DNA of 64,000 bases from Clostridium sp. OM02-18AC (GCF_003481825.1 NZ_QULW01000018.1:1-64000); one strand, 5' to 3'. Shown: positions 44,158-54,153, counted from the stretch's first letter. Program-made: numbers and translations. Notes: generated from the sequence alone by a model not told the origin.

Positions 44158-45837
44158 ATGAAGAAGACAAAAACAAAGCTTCTGGCTGTGCTCCTTACTG
44201 CAGCCATGGGCGCACTGACCGCATGCGGCGGTTCTGGTTCTTCTGAGACCACTGCAGCAGCTTCCGGCGAGTCACAGGCAGCAGAAACTACCGCAGCTGT
44301 AGAGCTGGCAGAGGGCGAGTCCGTATCCCAGGATACCGACATCACCGCAGCTATGCTGGTAGATTTCACCACCATGGATCCGATGGATACCAGCGATACC
44401 TTATCCGGCGGTATTCAGAGACTGATGATGGACGGTCTGTTCGGCTTCGATGATGATATGAAGATCATCCCGATGCTGGCTACCGACTACGAAGCAAACG
44501 ACGACGCTACCGAGTTCACCATTCACTTAAGAGAGGGCATCCAGTTCTCCGATGGTACTCCGTGGAACGCAGAGGCAGCAAAGGCAAACTTTGACCGCTG
44601 GGGTGATAAGAACCTTGGCTTAAAGAGAACGACCTTACTGTGCAATGTATTAAAAGAGACAGAGATTGTTGATGATTACACTGTAAAAGTAACCCTTCAG
44701 AGCCCATTTGGCGCATTCATCCCAACCCTGGCCCATCCGGCCTGTGTTGTTATGAGCCCGGCTGTGATCGCAAAGGGCAATGAAGAGTGTGCAAAGAACC
44801 CGGTGGGTACCGGCCAGTACACCTTCGTAGAGTGGGTAGCAGGTGAGCACGCTACCATCGCTTTAAACAAAGACTGGTGGGGCTATAACGCAGATATCTG
44901 CGGCGGCACCGCTTTAGTAGACCCGGATGCCGGTTTCAAAACCATTACCTTCAAGCCGGTATCTGAGAACGCAACCCGTGTCGCAATGCTGCAGTCCGGC
45001 GACGCTCAGTTCATCTGGCCGGTTCCGACTGAGAGCATTGAGACTCTGCGTGGCGACAGCAATGTAGCAGTTGGCCAGGAAGAGGGTATCGTAGTACGTT
45101 ACCTGATGATGAACAACCAGAAAGCACCGTTTAACGATGTGAGAGTCCGTCAGGCCATCAACTACGCGATCAACAAGGATGCTTACTGCGCAGTTGTTAA
45201 GAACGGTGTGGCAACTCCGGCAACCTCCATCATCGGACCGAACGTCCAGTTCTACAAGGGCAACGATGTATATGCATATGACATCGAGAAGGCGAAATCC
45301 TTACTGGCTGAGGCCGGTTATCCGGATGGCTTCAAGACCAGCATCATGTGTGCTTCTACTACTGCAAACTTAAAGCAGTGTGAGTTTTTACAGCAGCAGC
45401 TGGCTCAGGTCGGCATCGACGTTGAGATCAACGCTCTTGAGAGCGCGGTGGTAAACCAGAAGATCCAGGATGTGAATGTTCCTGGCTCTGAGGCAGAGGT
45501 TGATATGTATGTGATCGGCTGGTCCCCGTCTACCGGTGATGCGGACTGGGGTATCCGTCCGCTGATGGCGATTGAATCTGAGCCGCCGGCAAGCTACAAT
45601 ATCTGCTACTATGAGAACGAAGAGGTTGACCAGCTCTTAAAAGACGCATTATCTACCGCGGATGATGCCAAGAGAGCTGAGGCTTACGCAAAAGCCCAGG
45701 ATATCATCTGGGAGGAGAGCCCGCTTGTATGTCTGGCAAACGACAACAACACCTGGGCCAGCTCCGCAAAGATGGTGGACGCAAAGGTCTTCCCGGATAA
45801 CTGCCTGAACTTAAGAAACGCTAAGCTGGCAAAGTAA
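44158..45837 (+). CDS. ABC transporter substrate-binding lipoprotein, peptide/opine family
   Basis: The 559-residue protein starts with a lipoprotein signal ending L-T-A-C, with Cys23 as lipidation site, then a Ser/Thr/Ala-rich spacer and an SBP_bac_5 domain (typical LVDFTTMDPMDTSDTLSG near the start and AAKANFDRW in the middle). It captures peptides outside the membrane and delivers them to the permeases encoded next. AGAGGAGG precedes the ATG. An intercistronic terminator separates it from the permease genes, a common way to make more binding protein than permease. Confidence 0.92.
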   Translation: MKKTKTKLLAVLLTAAMGALTACGGSGSSETTAAASGESQAAETTAAVELAEGESVSQDTDITAAMLVDFTTMDPMDTSDTLSGGIQRLMMDGLFGFDDDMKIIPMLATDYEANDDATEFTIHLREGIQFSDGTPWNAEAAKANFDRWGDKNLGLKRTTLLCNVLKETEIVDDYTVKVTLQSPFGAFIPTLAHPACVVMSPAVIAKGNEECAKNPVGTGQYTFVEWVAGEHATIALNKDWWGYNADICGGTALVDPDAGFKTITFKPVSENATRVAMLQSGDAQFIWPVPTESIETLRGDSNVAVGQEEGIVVRYLMMNNQKAPFNDVRVRQAINYAINKDAYCAVVKNGVATPATSIIGPNVQFYKGNDVYAYDIEKAKSLLAEAGYPDGFKTSIMCASTTANLKQCEFLQQQLAQVGIDVEINALESAVVNQKIQDVNVPGSEAEVDMYVIGWSPSTGDADWGIRPLMAIESEPPASYNICYYENEEVDQLLKDALSTADDAKRAEAYAKAQDIIWEESPLVCLANDNNTWASSAKMVDAKVFPDNCLNLRNAKLAK

Positions 45838-45889
45838 TCCATATTTAGCTAAGAAACAGATCTGACAGAATGATATACTGTAAAACAGG

Positions 45890-45926
45890 TGGTCTGGCGG
45901 AAATCTGATCCGCCGGACCATTTTTG
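45890..45926 (+). terminator. intercistronic terminator in the peptide transporter operon
   Basis: The stem pairs 45890-45901 with 45909-45920 (one G-T pair) and is followed by five T. It should lower expression of the downstream permease and ATPase genes. Confidence 0.75.
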
Positions 45927-45987
45927 CAGGAAAAAGAATCCGATTAACAGGGGGTACTCCCCAAAAAGAATGAAAGGTGTTGAGTGT

Positions 45988-46908
45988 ATGTTAAGGTACA
46001 TAGGTAAAAGAATCATTGGAGTGATACCTACCCTGATTATTGTGGTAACCTTCGTATTTTTCTTCGTACGGCTGATCCCGGGTGATCCGGCACGTCTGGT
46101 AGCCGGTCCGCAGGCAACGCTGGAAGATGTACAGGTAGTTAGAGAAGAACTGGGTCTGGATAAACCAATCCATGAACAGTATATTACATATGTAACAGGT
46201 CTGCTGAAAGGTGACCTTGGTACATCTCTCCGGACCAAGCGTCCGGTTGCGGTGGAGGTTTCCAACCGCTATGCCAATACGGCAAAACTGACCCTGCTGG
46301 CCCTCGCATGGAGCACCATCGTGGGTGTGCTTCTCGGCGTATGGTCCGGAAGACACAGAAGCCGCTGGCAGGATTACACAGGAATGACACTGGCTGTGTC
46401 CGGCATATCGCTTCCTTCTTTCTGGGTTGGCTTTATGCTGATCATGGTATTTTCCGTGAATCTGAAATGGTTCCCGACCACGGGTGCGGATTCACTGAAG
46501 AGTCTCGTATTACCTTCGATCGCACTGGGATCCAGTATCGCGGCAATCATTGCCCGCTTTACCAGATCCTCTATTATAGAAGTATTAAAAGATGATTATA
46601 TCCGTACTGCGCGCGCAAAGGGCTTAAGAGAGCGCGTTGTTGTATGGAAGCATGCGTTCCGCAACGCGATGATCTCCGTGGTTACCGTAGTCGGCCTGCA
46701 GTTTGGTTTCCTGCTTGGCGGTTCCGTAGTAACCGAGTCTGTATTCGCGTTCCCGGGCCTTGGTTCTCTGCTGGTTGAGTCTGTAAACTATCGTGACTAT
46801 CCGGCGATCCAGTCCCTGATCCTGATCTTTTCATTGCATTTCGTTGTGATCAACCTGATTGTAGATGTGCTTTATGCTGTACTCAATCCGGAAATCCAGC
46901 TTGACTAA
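45988..46908 (+). CDS. peptide ABC transporter permease (DppB/OppB type)
   Basis: The 306-residue protein has six hydrophobic spans and the first-permease N-terminus MLRYIGKRIIGVIPTLIIV. The coupling-loop region DDYIRTARAKGLRERVV at about 202-218 is the EAA motif that docks on the ATPases. AAAGG lies 10 bases before the ATG at 45988. It forms the membrane channel with the next gene product. Confidence 0.92.
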   Translation: MLRYIGKRIIGVIPTLIIVVTFVFFFVRLIPGDPARLVAGPQATLEDVQVVREELGLDKPIHEQYITYVTGLLKGDLGTSLRTKRPVAVEVSNRYANTAKLTLLALAWSTIVGVLLGVWSGRHRSRWQDYTGMTLAVSGISLPSFWVGFMLIMVFSVNLKWFPTTGADSLKSLVLPSIALGSSIAAIIARFTRSSIIEVLKDDYIRTARAKGLRERVVVWKHAFRNAMISVVTVVGLQFGFLLGGSVVTESVFAFPGLGSLLVESVNYRDYPAIQSLILIFSLHFVVINLIVDVLYAVLNPEIQLD

Positions 46909-46925
46909 GAAAGGAGGAGTTTAAG

Positions 46926-47825
46926 ATGGCAAAAGAGAAAAAAGTAAATCAGGACGAAGAGACCCTGAACGAAAAAACGGACATCAGCACTCCGCTTTCT
47001 GAGTTTGTCCGTAAATTTAAAAAACAGAAGACCGCCATTGTGGCCCTGGTTTTCATCCTATTTTTAGTAGTGCTTTCCTTTACTGCAAAATTCATTGCTC
47101 CGTATGGGATTAACGATTTCGATTACAACGCGATCATGCAGGCACCGACCGCGGCACACTGGTTCGGAACCGATGAGTTTGGACGGGATCTGTTCTCCCG
47201 TATCATCTGCGGTACCGGAATTTCCTTAAGTGTCGGCCTGTTCTCTGTCAGCATCGCGGCTGTGATCGGCTCTTTCCTGGGTCTGATCGGCGGTTACTAC
47301 GGCGGCATCATTGATTCCATTATCATGCGTATCTGTGACGCGCTGTTCGCGTTCCCTGGCATCATTCTGGCCATCGCGATCGTAGCGATCCTTGGCAGCG
47401 GCATGACCAATGTTATCATTGCGGTAGCGGTGTTCAACATTCCGAAATTTGCGCGTCTGGTACGAGGCAACACCCTGGCAACCAAGAACAGCGTGTTCGT
47501 ACAGGCAGCAAAGAACATCGGCGCGGATGATAAGCGTATCCTGTTCTACCACATCCTGCCGAGCGCGATCCCGGACATCATCGTGCAGTACAGTATGTCC
47601 ATCGGATCTTCCATTCTGACTGCGTCTTCCTTAAGTTTCTTAGGCATGGGTGCCCAGCCGCCGACACCGGAGTGGGGCCTGCTTTTAAGCAACGGACGTA
47701 CTTACATGATGAACAGCTGGCATATCACCCTGTTCCCGGGTCTTGCGATCTTCTTAACCGTACTCAGCTTCAACCTGCTGGGCGATGGACTCAGAGACGC
47801 ACTCGATCCGAAGCTGACTGATTAA
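46926..47825 (+). CDS. peptide ABC transporter permease (DppC/OppC type)
   Basis: The 299-residue protein has a cytoplasmic N-terminus, the conserved HWFGTDEFGRDLFSRIICG segment at about 77-95 and the EAA loop with FVQAAKNIGADDKRILFYHILP near 195. It is the second permease of the pair. AAGGAGG lies 6 bases before the ATG. Confidence 0.92.
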   Translation: MAKEKKVNQDEETLNEKTDISTPLSEFVRKFKKQKTAIVALVFILFLVVLSFTAKFIAPYGINDFDYNAIMQAPTAAHWFGTDEFGRDLFSRIICGTGISLSVGLFSVSIAAVIGSFLGLIGGYYGGIIDSIIMRICDALFAFPGIILAIAIVAILGSGMTNVIIAVAVFNIPKFARLVRGNTLATKNSVFVQAAKNIGADDKRILFYHILPSAIPDIIVQYSMSIGSSILTASSLSFLGMGAQPPTPEWGLLLSNGRTYMMNSWHITLFPGLAIFLTVLSFNLLGDGLRDALDPKLTD

Positions 47826-47839
47826 GGAGGTGCAGGAAT

Positions 47840-48865
47840 ATGAGCGAAACAATCAAAGTGGAGACAACGAAAGATGCCTCCGGCAAAAATATTCTGGAAA
47901 TCAAAAACATGCACACCTGGTTCCACATGGACAGCGGTATTGTCAAGTCCGTGGATGGTGTTGACATTGAGTTAAAAGAGGGTTCCACCCTTGGTATCGT
48001 AGGTGAGTCCGGAAGCGGAAAGAGCGTAACCGCCCTGTCCGTTATGGGCCTGCTAATGGGAACCACCGGTAAGATTGAGGAGGGCGAGATCCTCTTAGAC
48101 GGCAAGGACATTGTTCACATCAGCAATGAGGAGCGCAGGAAGCTGCGTGGAAGCAAGATCTCCATGATCTTCCAGGAGCCTATGACCAGCTTGAATCCGG
48201 TCATGAAGATCGGTGACCAGATCATGGAAGCCATTCTCATGCATCAGAAGGTGAGCAAGAAGGAAGCAGAGGAGAAAGCCATTGAGATGCTTCGCATGAC
48301 AGGGCTTCCCCGTGTGGAAAAGATGATGAAGGAGTATCCGTTCCAGCTTTCTGGCGGCCAGCGCCAGCGTGTCATGATCGCGATGGCTCTGGTATGCAAC
48401 CCGGAAATCCTGATTGCGGATGAGCCGACCACGGCCCTGGATGTAACCATTCAGGCACAGATCCTGGACCTGATGAACAAGTTAAAGAAAGAGATCGGAA
48501 CTTCCATTCTCTTCATCACCCATGACCTTGGCGTGGTGGCAGAGGTCTGTGACCAGGTGGTTGTCATGTACTGCGGCCGCGTGGTTGAGAAAGGTTCCGT
48601 CTATGACATTTTCGATAACCCGTCCCATCCGTACACGGAGGGCCTGTTAAATTCCATCCCGAAGCTGGGTGAGCACGTGGAAGAGTTGGAATCCATTCCG
48701 GGCAACGTGCCGAACCCGAAATACATGCCGAAGGGCTGTAAATTTGCTCCGCGCTGCAAATATGCGTTTGACCGCTGTCGCGAGGAAGAACCGGGATTTA
48801 CCGATCTCGGAAACGGACACCAGAGCCGCTGCTGGCGCTGCGTGAAAGAAGGGGGTAAGGACTGA
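47840..48865 (+). CDS. peptide ABC transporter ATP-binding protein (DppD/OppD type)
   Basis: The 341-residue protein has Walker A GESGSGKS at about 55-62, signature LSGGQRQRV near 171 and Walker B LIADEP near 191. The C-terminal oligopeptide-transporter extension carries Cys residues (CKFAPRCKYAFDRC) that form an iron-sulfur site in relatives. Its stop overlaps the next start (TGATG). Confidence 0.93.
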   Translation: MSETIKVETTKDASGKNILEIKNMHTWFHMDSGIVKSVDGVDIELKEGSTLGIVGESGSGKSVTALSVMGLLMGTTGKIEEGEILLDGKDIVHISNEERRKLRGSKISMIFQEPMTSLNPVMKIGDQIMEAILMHQKVSKKEAEEKAIEMLRMTGLPRVEKMMKEYPFQLSGGQRQRVMIAMALVCNPEILIADEPTTALDVTIQAQILDLMNKLKKEIGTSILFITHDLGVVAEVCDQVVVMYCGRVVEKGSVYDIFDNPSHPYTEGLLNSIPKLGEHVEELESIPGNVPNPKYMPKGCKFAPRCKYAFDRCREEEPGFTDLGNGHQSRCWRCVKEGGKD

Positions 48866-49887
48866 TGGCAGACAATTTATTAGTTGTCCGGGGACTGAAG
48901 CAGTATTACCCGGTAAAGGGCGGACTTGGAAAAGAGCCGTCCTATGTGAAAGCAGTCGATAATGTGGATTTTGAGGTAAGACGCGGGGAGGTATTCGGAA
49001 TCGTAGGAGAGTCCGGATGCGGAAAGTCTACCCTTGGAAAAAGTATCTGTAAGCTGATCGAACCGACGGAAGGCTCCATCGTATTAGACGGAGAGGAAAT
49101 CTCCAAATACACACCGAAGCAGATGCGCCCGATCCGCAAGAAAGTCCAGATGGTATTCCAGGATCCGTATGCATCCTTAAACCCGCGTATGTCTGTCCGT
49201 GATATCGTGGCAGAGCCGCTCATCATTCACGGCCTGACAAAAACCCGTGAGGAGACGGATAAAAAGGTCGTAGAGCTTCTGCGCCGTGTTGGTCTGGACG
49301 ATTACCATGCAAACCGTTATCCTCATGAGTTCTCCGGCGGCCAGCGTCAGCGTGTCGGCATTGCGAGGGCATTGGCGGTACAGCCGCAGCTGATCATTGC
49401 CGATGAGCCGGTTTCTGCACTGGATGTTTCTATTCAGTCCCAGGTATTAAACCTGATGAATCAGTTAAAGCGCGACATGAACCTGACCTACATCTTCGTA
49501 GCCCACGACTTGAGCGTTGTGGAGCACATCAGCGACCGTGTCGGTGTTATGTATCTGGGCAACTTTGTGGAGGAGGGCGACAAGTACAGCCTGTACCAGA
49601 ACCCGCTCCACCCGTACACCCAGGCCCTTCTTTCCGCGGTTCCGATCCCGGATCCGAAGGCAAAGAAGGAGCGGATCATTCTGGAAGGCAACATTCCTTC
49701 CGCGCTGAATCCGCCGACTGGATGCAAATTCCACACCCGCTGTCCGAAGTGCATGGAGCGCTGCAAAACCGAGGCTCCGCAGAAGTACCAGGTAGGTGAC
49801 GATCATTTCGTATACTGTCATCTGTACGATACCGAGGAAGCGAAGAAGAATGCAAAGGCTGCAGAGAACGCAGTTACGCATCAGTAA
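48865..49887 (+). CDS. peptide ABC transporter ATP-binding protein (DppF/OppF type)
   Basis: The 340-residue protein has Walker A GESGCGKS at about 48-55, signature FSGGQRQRVGIARALAVQP near 154 and Walker B LIIADEPVSALDVS. The C-terminal extension has CKFHTRCPKCMERC, again a likely cluster-binding segment. It completes the five-gene transporter. The P1, M55 and M42 peptidase genes around it suggest that imported peptides are degraded at once. Confidence 0.93.
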   Translation: MADNLLVVRGLKQYYPVKGGLGKEPSYVKAVDNVDFEVRRGEVFGIVGESGCGKSTLGKSICKLIEPTEGSIVLDGEEISKYTPKQMRPIRKKVQMVFQDPYASLNPRMSVRDIVAEPLIIHGLTKTREETDKKVVELLRRVGLDDYHANRYPHEFSGGQRQRVGIARALAVQPQLIIADEPVSALDVSIQSQVLNLMNQLKRDMNLTYIFVAHDLSVVEHISDRVGVMYLGNFVEEGDKYSLYQNPLHPYTQALLSAVPIPDPKAKKERIILEGNIPSALNPPTGCKFHTRCPKCMERCKTEAPQKYQVGDDHFVYCHLYDTEEAKKNAKAAENAVTHQ

Positions 49888-49917
49888 TGGAATCTAAATG
49901 GCAATTGCATGGCATAG

Positions 49918-49960
49918 GAGCCGGTTTCATGACGAAATGCCATGAACCGGCTTCTTTTCC
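49918..49960 (+). terminator. terminator of the ABC operon
   Basis: GAGCCGGTT-n-CATG pairs with CATGAACCGGCTTC and T-rich sequence follows. Confidence 0.65.
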
Positions 49961-50014
49961 GCTTTTTGAGAAAAAGATGCAATAAAAATTTTCATAAAAA
50001 GAGAGGCACGAACA

Positions 50015-50827
50015 ATGAAACTGTTTATCAGTGCAGATATTGAAGGCTGTGCCGGAACAACCCTCAATTATGAAACCCACAAAGACGAACCGGCTTACCA
50101 GAAATACGCGAAGCAGATGACCGATGAAGTTGTTGCTGTCTGTGAGGCAGCCCTGGCTGCAGGCGTGGATGAGATCGTAGTGAAGGACGGACACGGGGAT
50201 GCCACCAATATTGATGTGATGGCCATGCCGGAGCATGTTACTCTGATCCGCGGGAAGAGCGGTCATCCAATCAACATGATGTATGGTCTGGATGAGACGT
50301 ATGATGCGGTGTTTTACGTTGGATACCATGCGCCGGCCGGCGATCCGGGAAGTCCCCTCAGCCACACATCTACAGGCGCCAGCAACTTCATTGAGCTGAA
50401 TGGAAAACGCATGAGTGAGTTTATGCTGAACACCTACACGGCAGCCATGTACGGTGTGCCGGTCCTGTTCTTATCCGGCGATGAGCGGATCTGTGAACTT
50501 TCAAAGGAGCTGGTTCCGCAGATTACGACCGTGGCATCCAAGAAGGGTGTGGGCGGAAGTGCCTGGAACGTATCTCCGAAGACTGTGATCGCGGATCTGA
50601 AAGCCGCTGTCACCGAGGCGCTTTCCGGCGATGTAAAGGCAAAGCTTGCAGCATGTAAGATCGCGCTTCCGGAGCAGTTTACCTATGAGGTGAACTATAA
50701 GGATTTAAAGAAGTCTTACCAGATGTCCTTCTATCCGGGTATGGAGTCTGTAGACGCGCGCACCAACCGTCTGACCAGCAAAAACTGGATGGACATCGTG
50801 ACTGCGCATTCATTTGTAGTATATTAA
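50015..50827 (+). CDS. M55 family D-aminopeptidase (DppA-like)
   Basis: The 270-residue protein has the SxDxEG motif in ISADIEGCAG (Asp8, Glu10 as zinc ligands), His60 in KDGHGD and His105 in GYHAP, matching Bacillus DppA. Family M55 enzymes form barrel-like oligomers and release N-terminal D-residues, typically D-Ala, from peptides in the cytoplasm. AGAGAGG precedes the ATG. Its place next to a peptide transporter mirrors the Bacillus dpp operon and, with the D-amino acid aminotransferase, suggests feeding on D-Ala peptides such as cell-wall fragments. Confidence 0.9.
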   Translation: MKLFISADIEGCAGTTLNYETHKDEPAYQKYAKQMTDEVVAVCEAALAAGVDEIVVKDGHGDATNIDVMAMPEHVTLIRGKSGHPINMMYGLDETYDAVFYVGYHAPAGDPGSPLSHTSTGASNFIELNGKRMSEFMLNTYTAAMYGVPVLFLSGDERICELSKELVPQITTVASKKGVGGSAWNVSPKTVIADLKAAVTEALSGDVKAKLAACKIALPEQFTYEVNYKDLKKSYQMSFYPGMESVDARTNRLTSKNWMDIVTAHSFVVY

Positions 50828-50850
50828 AGCATATAGGGAGGAAATGAGAG

Positions 50851-51942
50851 ATGGCAGATTTAAAGACAATTGCGGATTTGACCAATGCCTTTGGCCCGAG
50901 CGGTTTTGAGGAAGAGGTTGTAAAGGCAGTGCAGAAGCACTGTGAGGGACTGAACTTAAGAAACGATGCAATGTATAACGTGTATGCCACCATGCCGGAT
51001 GCAAAGGGAAACCGCCCGGTATTCATGCTGGATGCGCATACCGATGAGTGCGGATTCATGGTACAGAACGTAGAGGATAACGGTTTGTTGAGCATCATCA
51101 CCCTGGGTGGATTTCACATGACAAGTCTTCCTGCCCACACTGTGATCGTGCGTAACAGCAAAGGCGAGAAGATCAAGGGCATCATCACCTCCAAGCCGGT
51201 ACATTTCTTAACTGCAGCGCAGAAAGCAGATAATTCCCTTACCATCGAGGAGCTAAAGGTGGATGTGGGAGCAAGCAGCAAACAGGAAGTAGAAGAAGAT
51301 TACGGCATTCACATTGGTGATCCGATCATGCCGGATGTAACCTTCTCCTACGACGAGAAGCATGGCATCTGTTCCGGTAAGGCTTTTGATAACCGTCTTG
51401 GCTGTGTCTGCATCATCGAGACCATGAAAGCCCTGATGAAGGAGACCGACAGTCTGGCCGTTGATGTAGTCGGAGCCTTTGCTTCCCAGGAGGAAGTCGG
51501 CATGCGCGGCGCTACTGTAACAGCCCAACAGGTAAAGCCGGACCTGGCCATTGTATTTGAGGGATCCCCGGCAGACGATTTCTACTACCGTACCGGTGTG
51601 GCACAGGGCTGTTTAAGAAAGGGCGTTCAGATCCGCCATATGGATAACAGCTATGTGGCCAATGACGCGTTTATGGCTTATGCTCATGAGATTGCGGACA
51701 AGTATGGAATTAAATGCCAGGATGCAGTGAGACGCGGCGGCAGCACCAATGCCGGTAAGATCCATCTGACTCATCAGGCGGTTCCGGTACTGGTACTGGG
51801 CATTCCGTCCCGTTACGTGCATACTCACTACAACTTCTGTGCGAAGGAAGACATTGAGTCTACCATTAACATGGCAGTTGAGGTCATTCGCGGCTTAAAT
51901 GAGGAACGCATCCGCCATATCATGCGCCAGGATGTGCTGTAA
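50851..51942 (+). CDS. M42 family metallopeptidase
   Basis: The 363-residue protein has the di-metal signatures of family M42: LDAHTDECGF at about 55-64, AFDNRLGCVC near 179-188, SQEEVGMRGA near 212-221 and the late THYN region. It is a cytoplasmic aminopeptidase acting on short peptides and sits 23 bases after the M55 gene with GGAGG upstream, so both are probably one operon. Confidence 0.91.
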   Translation: MADLKTIADLTNAFGPSGFEEEVVKAVQKHCEGLNLRNDAMYNVYATMPDAKGNRPVFMLDAHTDECGFMVQNVEDNGLLSIITLGGFHMTSLPAHTVIVRNSKGEKIKGIITSKPVHFLTAAQKADNSLTIEELKVDVGASSKQEVEEDYGIHIGDPIMPDVTFSYDEKHGICSGKAFDNRLGCVCIIETMKALMKETDSLAVDVVGAFASQEEVGMRGATVTAQQVKPDLAIVFEGSPADDFYYRTGVAQGCLRKGVQIRHMDNSYVANDAFMAYAHEIADKYGIKCQDAVRRGGSTNAGKIHLTHQAVPVLVLGIPSRYVHTHYNFCAKEDIESTINMAVEVIRGLNEERIRHIMRQDVL

Positions 51943-51966
51943 TTACAAAATTGAAGAAAAACCTGT

Positions 51967-52893
51967 TCAGGCCAGCTCTTCCTTTGCGATGCGGATGAAG
52001 AGCTGGTCTGCTTTTGAGAGAAAGCCGTCTTTTAAGGTGGTAATGCAGGTCTCCCAGTACGCGTGATATTTTTCATCAATGCTCAGAAGAACCGGCGGGA
52101 AACCGGATGGGGTGATACTGGAATATTCCATTGGAACGAGAGCCAGCCCCATGCCTTTTGCGGCCAGAAGCTGGGTCGTTTCAAAGTTCCGCAGAGTCAT
52201 GGCAATGCGTGGTCGTGTAATTCCGGCACGGCGCAGTACATCATCGGTGATCTGGCGGATGCGCTGGGAGGAATGCAGCATCAAAAAGGGTTCTTTTGCT
52301 GCAAGGCGGATGTCCAGAACCGGGTGAGGGTATCCTTCCCGGGTTTCTGCCAGGGCGGTTAACGGATGATCTGGTGCGATGGCCAGAACAAAGGGGTCCC
52401 GCTTCATGATGTCGTAATGGAACTGCGGATGCTGGGTCGGATCAGATGGCGCATGCATCAGGGCGAAGTCCAGCTCGCCGGACAGAAGAAGCTGTTCTAG
52501 CACAGTTGTGTTTTCTTCCCTGATGTTCAGTTCGATATTGGCGCAGAGGCCGTGGAAACGGGGAAGAACCTTGGGAAGTACCAGGGTTCCCAGATGGTTG
52601 GTAGTGCCCAGATGGATGCGGCCGGTTTTTAAGTTATTGATGTCACTGATCTCCATCTCGAAATCCTGGTACAGCTTTAAAACCTGGATTGCCATGTGGT
52701 AGTAGCGTTCCCCGGCAAAGGTCAGGGTCAGGCCGCCGGATGTCCGGTTGAAAAGCTCGGTTCCAACGGATTCCTCAATACGCTGGATGGACTGGCTTAA
52801 GGAAGGCTGTGCGATAAAAAGCTTTTTTGCAGCCCGGGAAATGTTTTTTTCATCTGCCACGGTTTTAACATAGAGAAGTTCTTTGGTAGTCAT
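51967..52893 (-). CDS. LysR family transcriptional regulator
   Basis: This 308-residue LTTR has an HTH (KNISRAAKKLFIAQPSLSQSIQRIE at about 17-41) and a full effector domain. The start at 52893 was chosen for its AGAGGA site and normal HTH distance; an upstream ATG at 52923 has no ribosome site. It converges with the M42 peptidase gene and is divergent from azlCD, so the exporter is the likely target. Confidence 0.86.
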   Translation of the reverse strand: MTTKELLYVKTVADEKNISRAAKKLFIAQPSLSQSIQRIEESVGTELFNRTSGGLTLTFAGERYYHMAIQVLKLYQDFEMEISDINNLKTGRIHLGTTNHLGTLVLPKVLPRFHGLCANIELNIREENTTVLEQLLLSGELDFALMHAPSDPTQHPQFHYDIMKRDPFVLAIAPDHPLTALAETREGYPHPVLDIRLAAKEPFLMLHSSQRIRQITDDVLRRAGITRPRIAMTLRNFETTQLLAAKGMGLALVPMEYSSITPSGFPPVLLSIDEKYHAYWETCITTLKDGFLSKADQLFIRIAKEELA

Positions 52894-53049
52894 GGGATCC
52901 TCTTTTCTGCTTGGTTTCTGCATTGCGTGATAAATGGATTATAATACAAAAACGGAAAAAATACAAAGACCGGGCCGTGCGCGGTTGACTTGCTTCCCGG
53001 ACTGAGATAGAATGGAGCCGGTTTTTAAAAATTGAGAAGGGGTTTTACA

Positions 53050-53772
53050 ATGGAACAGCAAAACGATAAAATAAGTTTTCTTGCGGGACTGCGTGATGGC
53101 GTACCCATTGGACTGGGCTATTTTGCCGTGGCGTTCACCCTTGGCATTACAGCGGGAAAAGCGGGCATGAACGCACTGCAGTCATCCCTGATGTCTGCGC
53201 TGATGCTAGCGTCGGCAGGAGAGTTCGCAGCCATCAGCATGATCGGATCAGGAGCCGGTTTCATGGAGATGATCATTACCACGGTGGTTATTAACATGCG
53301 GTATCTCCTGATGTCCAGCGCATTGTCCCAGAAGGTACAGCAGAATCGGCCGTTTCTTCACCGCATTTTCATGTCTTATGCGGTCACCGATGAGATTTTT
53401 GGAATTTCCATGGCGGTTCCGGGAAAGCTGAATCCATTTTACCAGTATGGCGCGACCTGTGTGGCAGCTCCGGGCTGGGTGCTTGGTACATTCCTCGGCG
53501 CCGTGGTTGGCATGATCCTTCCGGCACCGGTTATGAGTGCCATGAGCGTGGCCATTTACGGCATGTTTCTTGCGGTGGTGATTCCGCCGGCAAGAAAGGA
53601 CAAAATCATTGCCGCAGTGGTTGCGATTTCCATGACCGTGAGCTTTTTATTCCAGAGCATTCCGGGACTTAAGAACATTTCATCGGGTTTTCAGATCATT
53701 CTGCTGACGGTGCTGATCTCAGCCGTGGCAGCGGTATTATTCCCGGTAAAGGAGGAGCAGCATGAATCATAA
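53050..53772 (+). CDS. azlC: AzlC family branched-chain amino acid exporter, large subunit
   Basis: The 240-residue membrane protein has the AzlC N-terminus (GLRDGVPIGLGYFAVAFTLGI) and about seven spans. With AzlD it exports branched-chain amino acids or analogues. AAGGGG precedes the ATG. Its 3' end overlaps azlD by 11 bases. Confidence 0.92.
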   Translation: MEQQNDKISFLAGLRDGVPIGLGYFAVAFTLGITAGKAGMNALQSSLMSALMLASAGEFAAISMIGSGAGFMEMIITTVVINMRYLLMSSALSQKVQQNRPFLHRIFMSYAVTDEIFGISMAVPGKLNPFYQYGATCVAAPGWVLGTFLGAVVGMILPAPVMSAMSVAIYGMFLAVVIPPARKDKIIAAVVAISMTVSFLFQSIPGLKNISSGFQIILLTVLISAVAAVLFPVKEEQHES

Positions 53773-54079
53773 TATTTACGCATCCATTCTGGTCATGTTT
53801 CTGACGATCTATGCCGTGCGGGCCCTGCCGCTGACACTGATCCGGAAGGAAATCAAAAATCCGTTTATTCAGTCTTTTCTATATTATGTACCCTATGTGA
53901 GTCTGTCCGTCATGACATTTCCGTCTATTCTCTCCGCAACTGGAAACCAAATCACGGGAATAGTCGGATTTGCGGCAGGCGTGATCCTGGCCTGGATCGA
54001 TGGCAATCTATTCCGGGTTTCCATCGGTGCCTGTGTGGCTGTGTATATAGCGGAGATGATCGTGAACGCTCTGCACTAA
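53762..54079 (+). CDS. azlD: AzlD family small exporter subunit
   Basis: The 105-residue protein has four short hydrophobic segments and the RALPLTLIRKEIKNPFIQSFLYYVP core of AzlD. GGAGGAG inside the azlC end serves as its ribosome site, so the two are translationally coupled. Confidence 0.91.
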   Translation: MNHNIYASILVMFLTIYAVRALPLTLIRKEIKNPFIQSFLYYVPYVSLSVMTFPSILSATGNQITGIVGFAAGVILAWIDGNLFRVSIGACVAVYIAEMIVNALH

Positions 54080-54124
54080 AATGGAAACAAGCGAGCTTTG
54101 CCCCCTGGAAACCAGCGGAAAACA

Positions 54125-54153
54125 TTGACAAAAACAGGAAAGAGATTTATAAT
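54125..54153 (+). promoter_or_regulatory. perfect-consensus sigma-A promoter
   Basis: TTGACA (54125-54130), a 17-base spacer and TATAAT (54148-54153). The following gene is expected to be strongly expressed. Confidence 0.85.
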
